DNA of 33,789 nt, from assembly GCA_025450765.1 (NCBI GenBank), contig JANWLS010000002.1, positions 1-33,789 on the forward strand, in the 5' to 3' direction. A model generated the notes under the pieces. That model was not told the origin of the DNA. It saw only the letters and a program-made list of their open reading frames with translations, and made no database searches. Source of the DNA: Vicinamibacterales bacterium. GTDB taxonomy: Bacteria > Acidobacteriota > Vicinamibacteria > Vicinamibacterales > CAVVIG01. The translations under genes and the position numbers were made by a program. Of the stretch, positions 27,721 through 33,789 are shown in pieces. Every line of letters starts with the position of its first letter. The stretch's first letter is position 1.

Positions 27721-28566
27721 ATGCCGTTCAGCACGTTGATGTCCACCTCGGAGCTCGCCGCCCATCTCGGAGACCCGGCCTGGGCGATCGTCGACTGCCG
27801 CTTTGATCTGCAGAACGCAGATGCGGGCGAGCAGCAGTATCGCGACGGACACATTCCCGGCGCGGTCTACGCGCATCTCGGCCGCGATCTGGCGGGACCG
27901 AAGACCGGCGCAAACGGACGCCATCCCCTGCCGTCGCCCGAGACGTTCGCGGCCACGCTGGGCAGATGGGGCATCGGGCCCGGCGTGCAGGTGGTCGTGT
28001 ACGACCAGCAGAACGGCATGTTCGCGGCGCGCCTCTGGTGGATGCTGCGCGCGTCGGGCCACGACGCCGTCGCCGTGCTCAACGGGGGTATCGCCGCGTG
28101 GCAACGCGAGGGCCGGCCGCTGCAGACCGGCGACGAGCACCGGACGCCGACGACGTTTACGGGCCGGCTGGCGCGCGAGCGCTGGATGACGGGAGACGAG
28201 GTGGCCGCCCTCGTCGGGGACGGCTCGCATGTGCTGATCGATGCCCGCTCGCCCGAGCGCTACCAGGGCCTGGTCGAACCGATCGATCCACGCGCGGGCC
28301 ATATTCCGGGCGCGACCAACCACTATTACGCCGACAATCTCTCGGCCAACGGACAATTCCGCGATCCGGCGGAACTGCGCGCGCTGTTCGCCGAGACCGC
28401 GGACACGCCGGCGAGCGACATCATCTGTTATTGCGGCTCGGGCGTGTCGGCCTGCCACAACCTGCTCGCGCTCGAAATCGCCGGCCGCCCGGGCGCCCGC
28501 CTGTACGTCGGTTCGTGGAGCGAGTGGTCGACCAACCCGGATCGGGATGTAGAAACCGGGGCCTGA
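27721..28566 (+). CDS. sulfurtransferase, tandem rhodanese (thiosulfate/3-mercaptopyruvate type)
   Basis: IVDCRFDLQNADAGEQQYRDGHIPGAVYAHLGRDLAG...VVVYDQQNGMFAARLWWMLR...IDARSPERYQG...CYCGSGVSACHNLLALEIAG (active-site Cys loop). Confidence 0.94.
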   Translation: MPFSTLMSTSELAAHLGDPAWAIVDCRFDLQNADAGEQQYRDGHIPGAVYAHLGRDLAGPKTGANGRHPLPSPETFAATLGRWGIGPGVQVVVYDQQNGMFAARLWWMLRASGHDAVAVLNGGIAAWQREGRPLQTGDEHRTPTTFTGRLARERWMTGDEVAALVGDGSHVLIDARSPERYQGLVEPIDPRAGHIPGATNHYYADNLSANGQFRDPAELRALFAETADTPASDIICYCGSGVSACHNLLALEIAGRPGARLYVGSWSEWSTNPDRDVETGA

Positions 28567-28632
28567 CCTGATGCCGCTCGAAGCGACGCGCCGGTGCGAG
28601 GATCCCGAGCGCGCTGTTTGCGCGAGGTACAG

Positions 28633-28656
28633 GCGGCGGGGGTGGGGCCCCGCCGC
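28633..28656 (+). terminator. GC-rich stem-loop downstream of sulfurtransferase gene
   Basis: GCGGCGGGG - GTGGGG - CCCCGCCGC (perfect 9-bp stem) followed by AAATTTGATT. Confidence 0.5.
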
Positions 28657-28675
28657 AAATTTGATTAATGCCGAC

Positions 28676-29020
28676 ATGCACACCGTGAAGCTTCGCGCGC
28701 GCTATCGCACCGCTCCCGGAAATCACGTGCGGCTCACCGTGCGGTTCGGTGACGCGCAGCTGGGCACGTCGCGCGTGATGCTGGACGAAGAGCTCCTCCT
28801 CGTCGGCGACGTCGAGAAGCTCGATCTCGGTGACGGCAGCGACCTGCGCGGCCGGCATCTCTCCGTCGTCTCGACGATTTCCGATGTGAACGCAGAGAGC
28901 GACCGGCTGCTCGCGAGCTATGAGCTGTCGGGCGGTCTCGAGCCGCTGCACCTCTCGCTGGAGCGGCACGCCGCCGACGAAGCGGCCGAGCGTTTCGTGG
29001 TGGACGTCTCACTCATGTAG
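28676..29020 (+). CDS. hypothetical protein (114 aa)
   Basis: MHTVKLRARYRTAPGNHVRLTVRFGDAQLGTSRVMLDEELLLVGDVEKLDLGDG...; start placed after the GC-rich hairpin because residues 1-35 of the longer ORF look non-native. Confidence 0.55.
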   Translation: MHTVKLRARYRTAPGNHVRLTVRFGDAQLGTSRVMLDEELLLVGDVEKLDLGDGSDLRGRHLSVVSTISDVNAESDRLLASYELSGGLEPLHLSLERHAADEAAERFVVDVSLM

Positions 29021-30293
29021 GCCTCCGAGGCGAGCAGCCCGGGTCCTCGTCGCAACGGTCGTCGGGGCGGGGCTGCTCGCCACGGGCGCCACGGCGCGCG
29101 CGCAGGCGCCCGGCACGACCAGCGTCGAAGACGTTCGCACACCGGAATCGCCCGCCTTCGTGCTGCTGGGCGTGGCTCCCAGCCTGGTTGAACGCCCGTC
29201 GACGCCGGCCGCCCTCTCGGTCACGCTCCTGTCCACGCTGGCCACCGGCGACAATGCCCTGCCGGCGCATTACGCGCTCGAGCTTGCGCCGTACTGGCTC
29301 GCCGCGCACCGCTCGCTCTCGCGCCAGGCCTACGAGCACCCGCACGTCGGCCAGTCGATTCTCCAGACGTTCTCGGTCTCCGTCGCCACCTCGAAGCCGC
29401 CGAAGAAGGTCGCCGCCGATGCGGTAGATGTCGGGGTCGGGATCAGGTTCGCGCTGCTGGCCGGACACGTGAACGCGAGATTCGACGATCTCGCGGCACG
29501 ACTCTCGGCGCTGCAGCTCGAGTATCAAGTCCTCGACGCCATCGCCTCGCGGCTTCCGCGCCGCCCGTCACCCTCTCCCGCGCTTCCTCCCGAGGTTGAA
29601 GCGCTATTCGACCAGCTGCAGGCGGACCCATCGATGGTCCGCGTTGAGGGCCTCTCCGCCGCGGCGCAGCAACGGGCCATCGCCGCCGCCAGGCGCGAGC
29701 TGGTCGACGCATGGACGATGCCCGAGGACCCCGGACACGCCGCGCTGGATGCCGTCCGCGCGACGCTCGAGCAACGGATGCAGAGCGCGGCGCGGCGCTT
29801 GTCGACCGAGGATCTCCGCCGGCGCGGGTGGATGGTGACCGTGGCGGGTGCCGCCGCCGCTCGCGTCCCCGCCGGGACCGAGACGGGCGTCGCCGCGAGC
29901 CGCTTGATGCGATGGGGCCTCTGGGCGACGCCGGCGTATCGCTTCGATACGCCGGCGATCGATCTCGTCTCCGTCGCACGGCTCACGGTCGATCGGAGCA
30001 CCGGGGCGCGGCTGGTCGACGTGGGCGGACGGCTGGCGCAGCAGGTCGGACACCTCACGTGGGCCGGCGAGCTCCTGCAGCGCTTCGCGCCGGTGTCGGG
30101 CGCATGGCCGGCACAGAGCCAGCGAGCGGCGCTCACGGTCGACTATCGCTTCACGCGCGGCCTCGTGCTGACGAGCGCCATCGGCAAGGACTTCGCGGCG
30201 CCGCTCTCGCCGGACACACGCGGCGGTCTCCTGAGCCAGCTCGGTCTGACCATCGGGTTCGGGAACGCACCCGTCGTCGAGCTATTGCCGTAG
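28920..30293 (+). CDS. hypothetical exported protein, possibly outer-membrane beta-barrel
   Basis: RPPRRAARVLVATVVGAGLLATGATARAQA signal-peptide-like segment; C-terminal alternating strands AALTVDYRFTRGLVLTSAIGKDF...GLLSQLGLTIGFGNAP. N-terminal start uncertain. Confidence 0.6.
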   Translation: MSCRAVSSRCTSRWSGTPPTKRPSVSWWTSHSCRPPRRAARVLVATVVGAGLLATGATARAQAPGTTSVEDVRTPESPAFVLLGVAPSLVERPSTPAALSVTLLSTLATGDNALPAHYALELAPYWLAAHRSLSRQAYEHPHVGQSILQTFSVSVATSKPPKKVAADAVDVGVGIRFALLAGHVNARFDDLAARLSALQLEYQVLDAIASRLPRRPSPSPALPPEVEALFDQLQADPSMVRVEGLSAAAQQRAIAAARRELVDAWTMPEDPGHAALDAVRATLEQRMQSAARRLSTEDLRRRGWMVTVAGAAAARVPAGTETGVAASRLMRWGLWATPAYRFDTPAIDLVSVARLTVDRSTGARLVDVGGRLAQQVGHLTWAGELLQRFAPVSGAWPAQSQRAALTVDYRFTRGLVLTSAIGKDFAAPLSPDTRGGLLSQLGLTIGFGNAPVVELLP

Positions 30294-30313
30294 GCCACAG
30301 GCCACAGGCGCAG
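30293..30313. repeat. 7-bp tandem repeat
   Basis: GGCCACA GGCCACA GGCGCAG immediately upstream of the PEGA-domain gene. Confidence 0.5.
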
Positions 30314-30329
30314 CTGATAGCATGACAAG

Positions 30330-31160
30330 ATGTCGCTGATGGATGACGATCCTGACGATCAGGCTTCGGGCGCGCCGTGGGGACGCCGTCTTCTCCTGCT
30401 CCTTGTGGTGATCGCCGCAGCGGCCGGGGTGTACTTCGGCGTCCGCTCGTATTTCGTCAGCCCGCCTCAGTCGGCGCGGGCGCCCGCGTCACAAACGCCG
30501 CAGCCGGCACCGGCGCCACCGCTCACACCGACGCCGCCGGCCGCCAGGCCGAGCGAGCCGCCGGTCTCGCGCGACGCCGCGCGCGCTCCGCGCCCGCGCG
30601 CCGCGCACCCGTCGGCGCCCACAGAGGCCGCGCCCGTCGCCCCCGCGCCGAGCGACACCACGCTGGCCGTGCAGAGCGATGTGGACGGCGCCCTTGTCTT
30701 CATCGACCGCAAGTACGTGGGCAAGACGCCGCTCTCGCCGCAGGCGATCGCGCCGGGCGCACATCGCCTCAACGTCTCCGCTGAAGGCTACGATCCGTAC
30801 TCCGAAAACATCGACGTCAAGCCGGGCGGGCAGTCGGTCGACGTCACGTTCAAGGTCGTCCGCGTGAACGAGCGCCTGGCCGTGAAGCACAAGCACGCGT
30901 TCGGCTCGTGCGAGGGGACGCTCATCGCCACCGTGAAGGGCCTCCGCTACCAGACGGATCACACGAGCGACGCGTTCATCGCGCCCTTCTCGGATCTGCA
31001 GGTGTTCAAAGTCGACTACCTGAAGAACAATCTTGAAATCAGGCTTCGCGACGGGCACACGTACAATTTCACCGAGCAGCAGGGTGGCCCCGACGCCCTG
31101 TTCGTCTTCCAGCGCGACGTCCAGAAGTCGATCGATCAACTGAAGAAACAAGCCGGCTAG
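30330..31160 (+). CDS. PEGA-domain membrane-anchored protein
   Basis: N-terminal TM LLLLLVVIAAAAGVYFGV; Pro/Ala linker; LAVQSDVDGALVFIDRKYVGKTPLSPQAIAPGAHRLNVSAEGYDPYSENIDVKPGGQ (PEGA). Confidence 0.85.
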   Translation: MSLMDDDPDDQASGAPWGRRLLLLLVVIAAAAGVYFGVRSYFVSPPQSARAPASQTPQPAPAPPLTPTPPAARPSEPPVSRDAARAPRPRAAHPSAPTEAAPVAPAPSDTTLAVQSDVDGALVFIDRKYVGKTPLSPQAIAPGAHRLNVSAEGYDPYSENIDVKPGGQSVDVTFKVVRVNERLAVKHKHAFGSCEGTLIATVKGLRYQTDHTSDAFIAPFSDLQVFKVDYLKNNLEIRLRDGHTYNFTEQQGGPDALFVFQRDVQKSIDQLKKQAG

Positions 31161-31184
31161 CAGGTCTGCTACCCTATCCCGCGC

Positions 31185-31931
31185 GTGACGACGAGCCCTC
31201 TGGCCCTCCTGATGCTGTTCGGTGTCGGGGTCGTCGCCGGCTTCTTCAATGTGTTCGCCGGCGGCGGCTCCACCATCACCCTCCCGGCCCTCATCTTCAT
31301 GGGCCTCGATTCGACGCTCGCCAACGGCACGAACCGCGTCGGGATCGTGATGCAGAACCTCGCGGCGGTCCTCTCGTTCCGCAACGAGGGGCATTCGGAA
31401 ATGCGCCGCAGCCTGACGCTCGCCGCCTGGACGCTGCCGGGCGCCGTCGCGGGCGCGATCTTCGCGCTGAAGATCAACGATGCGCTCTTCGAGCGGATCC
31501 TCGCCATCGTCATGATCGCCGTCGTCGCGTCGATGTTCGCGTCGCCGGTGACGCGCGGCGCCGCGCGCCCGCACGGGCGATCGTGGCTGGTGTACCCGGC
31601 GATGTTCGCGATCGGCTTCTACGGCGGGTTCATCCAGGTGGGGGTCGGCTTCGCGCAGATGGCGACGCTCTTCCACCTCGAGGGCGCGAGCCTCGTGCGG
31701 GTGAACATGCACAAGGTGTTCATCGTGTTCATCTACACGCTGCCGGCCCTGGCGATCTTCGCCTGGTCGGGCAACGTGGACTGGATCATCGGCCTGGTGC
31801 TGGCCGCCGGTACCTCATGCGGCGCCTGGTGGGGCGCGCGCCTGGCGGTGCGCCGTGGGGATCGGCTGATTCGGTTCGTGCTGGTCGGGGCTATCATCGT
31901 GATGGCGCTGAAGCTGCTGGGAGCGTTCTAG
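31185..31931 (+). CDS. sulfite exporter TauE/SafE (TSUP) family membrane protein
   Basis: VGVVAGFFNVFAGGGSTITLPALIFMGLDSTLANGTNRVGI; 7-8 TM; GFYGGFIQVGVGF. Confidence 0.92.
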   Translation: MTTSPLALLMLFGVGVVAGFFNVFAGGGSTITLPALIFMGLDSTLANGTNRVGIVMQNLAAVLSFRNEGHSEMRRSLTLAAWTLPGAVAGAIFALKINDALFERILAIVMIAVVASMFASPVTRGAARPHGRSWLVYPAMFAIGFYGGFIQVGVGFAQMATLFHLEGASLVRVNMHKVFIVFIYTLPALAIFAWSGNVDWIIGLVLAAGTSCGAWWGARLAVRRGDRLIRFVLVGAIIVMALKLLGAF

Positions 31932-32602
31932 TGACCCGTCTGTATCTGGTTCGACATGGTGCCACCGTCGCGGCGCCCGAAGATCGCTTTGCGGGCTCGA
32001 TCGACGTCGAGCTCTCCAAACGGGGCCGCGAGCAGGCGCAGGCGCTCGCGCGCCGGCTGTCGCACACGAAGATCGCCGCCGCCTATGCCAGCCCGATGCA
32101 GCGGACGCGCGACACCGCGGCGATCGTGGCCGCCCCGCACGGGCTCGTTCCGGGTGTCGACGACGCGCTGCGTGAGGTGAGCCATGGGCATTGGGAGGGG
32201 ATGAAGCGGGCGGACGTCGAAGCGCAGTTCCCGATGGAGTACGCCGCCTGGGAAGCCGACCCGTTCACGATCGCGCCCGAGGGCGGCGAGTCCGGCGCGC
32301 AGCTGATCGCGCGCACGCTCCCCGCCATCCGGCAGATCGTCGTGCGCCACGACGGCGAATCGGTGCTGATGGTCTCGCACAAGGCGACGATCCGGCTCGT
32401 GATCAGCTCGCTGCTCGGCTTCGATCCCCGAGGCTATCGCGATCGCCTCGACCAGTCGCCTGCGGCGTTGAACGTCCTGGACTTCAAGGATCCCGTCCGT
32501 GCGCGGCTGATGCTCTTCAACGACACCTCGCACTACGAGACCTCGCCGCATCCGTCGGGAGCACGGTTGTCGGGATGGTGGCGCGGGGAAGAACGCGGAT
32601 AA
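31931..32602 (+). CDS. histidine phosphatase family protein
   Basis: GTG start: VTRLYLVRHGATVAAPEDRFAGSIDVELSKRGREQAQALARRL...REVSHGHWEGM...VLMVSHKATIRLVI. TAGTG overlap with the TSUP gene. Confidence 0.93.
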   Translation: MTRLYLVRHGATVAAPEDRFAGSIDVELSKRGREQAQALARRLSHTKIAAAYASPMQRTRDTAAIVAAPHGLVPGVDDALREVSHGHWEGMKRADVEAQFPMEYAAWEADPFTIAPEGGESGAQLIARTLPAIRQIVVRHDGESVLMVSHKATIRLVISSLLGFDPRGYRDRLDQSPAALNVLDFKDPVRARLMLFNDTSHYETSPHPSGARLSGWWRGEERG

Positions 32603-32605
32603 GTT

Positions 32606-32626
32606 GAGCATTGCGAATTGAGAATG
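32606..32626. repeat. degenerate 7-bp tandem array
   Basis: GAGCATT GCGAATT GAGAATG. Confidence 0.4.
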
Positions 32627-32645
32627 TAGAAAGGCGAAGCGCGGC

Positions 32646-33789
32646 ATGAACCGGACCTCGGACGTCATCATCATCGGCGGTGGCTGCATGGGCGCCAGCA
32701 CCGCGTATCACCTGGCGAAGCGCGGCATCACGCGCGTCACGCTCATCGAACGCGAGCCCGTGCTCGGCGCCGGATCGACCGGCCGCAACGCCGGCGGCGT
32801 GCGCTACCAGTTTTCCAGCGAGGCGAACATCCGGCTCTCGATCGAATCGATCGGCGTCATGGAGCGATTCCAGGACGAAGTCGGCCAGACGATCGACTTC
32901 CACCAGGATGGCTACCTGTTCCTGCTCTCCGAACAGGCCAACGTTGAATCGTTCCAGCGCAATCGCGCCCTCCAGCAGCGGCTCGGAATTGAGGTCCAGT
33001 GGCTCACGCCGGACGACGCCGCGAAGCTCGCGCCGGGCCTTCGGACCGATGGCGTCAAGGGCGCCACGTTCTGCAACGGCGACGGCATCGCGGACCCGAA
33101 CGGCGTCACGATGGGCTTTGCGAAGGCGGCGCAATCGATGGGCGTCGAGCTCGTGAAGGAGACCGAGGTCACCGGCGTCCGCGTGGCGAACGGACGTATC
33201 CAGGGCGTCGACACCTCGCGCGGGCCCGTGGATGCGCCGATCGTGGTGAACGCCGCCGGACCCTACGCGCAGCGGATCGGCGCGATGCTCGGCGTCGACA
33301 CGCCCGTCACGCCGATGCGGCATCACATCTTCATCGCGCAGCCGGCATCGCGCCCGTCCGACAACCCGTCGGCGTTCCCCGGTGCGCCGTCGAATCACAT
33401 CATGGTGATCGACTTCGAGACGACCTTCTACTTCCATCGCGAAGGCGCGAATCTGCTCTTCGGGATGGCCGACCGACAGGAACAGCCCGGCTTCGATCTG
33501 AGCGTGAACTGGGAATTCCTGGAGCGGGTGACGCCGATCGCGGTTCGCCGGCTGCCGGCGCTCGCCGACGCATCGATCTCGCACGCCTGGGCCGGGCTCT
33601 ACGAAATGACGCCGGACGCGATGCCGATTATCGGCCCGGCGGGTGAGCCGGACGGCTACTACCTGATCACCGGCTTCAGCGGCCACGGCTTCCAGCACTC
33701 GCCGGCCGCCGGCCGGATCCTCGCCGACGTCATCGCCGGCCGCGATCCGAAGTTCGACCTGACGCCGTTCGCCTACGCGCGGTTTGCGA
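32646..33789 (+). CDS. FAD-dependent oxidoreductase (DAO/sarcosine oxidase beta-like), 3' truncated by window edge
   Basis: MNRTSDVIIIGGGCMGASTAYHLAKRGITRVTLIEREPVLGAGSTGRNAGGVRYQFSSEANIRLS...YYLITGFSGHGFQHSPAAGRILADVIAG; open to window end, so absent from the ORF track. Confidence 0.92.
   Translation, partial: MNRTSDVIIIGGGCMGASTAYHLAKRGITRVTLIEREPVLGAGSTGRNAGGVRYQFSSEANIRLSIESIGVMERFQDEVGQTIDFHQDGYLFLLSEQANVESFQRNRALQQRLGIEVQWLTPDDAAKLAPGLRTDGVKGATFCNGDGIADPNGVTMGFAKAAQSMGVELVKETEVTGVRVANGRIQGVDTSRGPVDAPIVVNAAGPYAQRIGAMLGVDTPVTPMRHHIFIAQPASRPSDNPSAFPGAPSNHIMVIDFETTFYFHREGANLLFGMADRQEQPGFDLSVNWEFLERVTPIAVRRLPALADASISHAWAGLYEMTPDAMPIIGPAGEPDGYYLITGFSGHGFQHSPAAGRILADVIAGRDPKFDLTPFAYARFA

Noticed and set aside
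25888-28683. 931-aa minus-strand ORF
   Set aside because: Spans RidA and sulfurtransferase antisense and the adaptor in the wrong frame; artefact of few stops in GC-rich DNA.

Overview
High-GC, densely coded bacterial chromosomal window; I would guess Acidobacteriota/Vicinamibacteria-like, but only from gene style. It holds about 31 supportable protein genes and no convincing tRNA, rRNA, CRISPR array, IS element or phage. Two genes run off the edges and are absent from the ORF track: a glycosyltransferase read leftward from about 2114, and a FAD oxidoreductase read rightward from 32646. Many long ORFs in the track are antisense shadows of real genes. Points most worth attention: (1) a two-gene unit in which a Tat-exported, Thr/Pro/Ser-rich mucin-like protein overlaps by GTGA a GT60 (polypeptide GlcNAc-transferase-like) + HtrL/WlaTC-like fusion, a candidate dedicated bacterial mucin-type O-glycosylation system; (2) a Fur/PerR-like regulator divergent from a tight rubrerythrin - CCG/Fe-S protein - DUF3501 - DinB operon, with a nested palindromic Fur-box-like operator between them; (3) a glutaminyl-tRNA synthetase interrupted by one in-frame TAA at a position expected to be Tyr; (4) degenerate 7-bp-period repeats recurring in several short intergenic gaps; (5) several strong stem-loops between convergent genes. 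The rest looks like ordinary housekeeping or metabolism (GreB, ALDH, PdxH, RND efflux operon, ArfB, Aat, RNB nuclease, RidA, sulfurtransferase, TauE/SafE and others).
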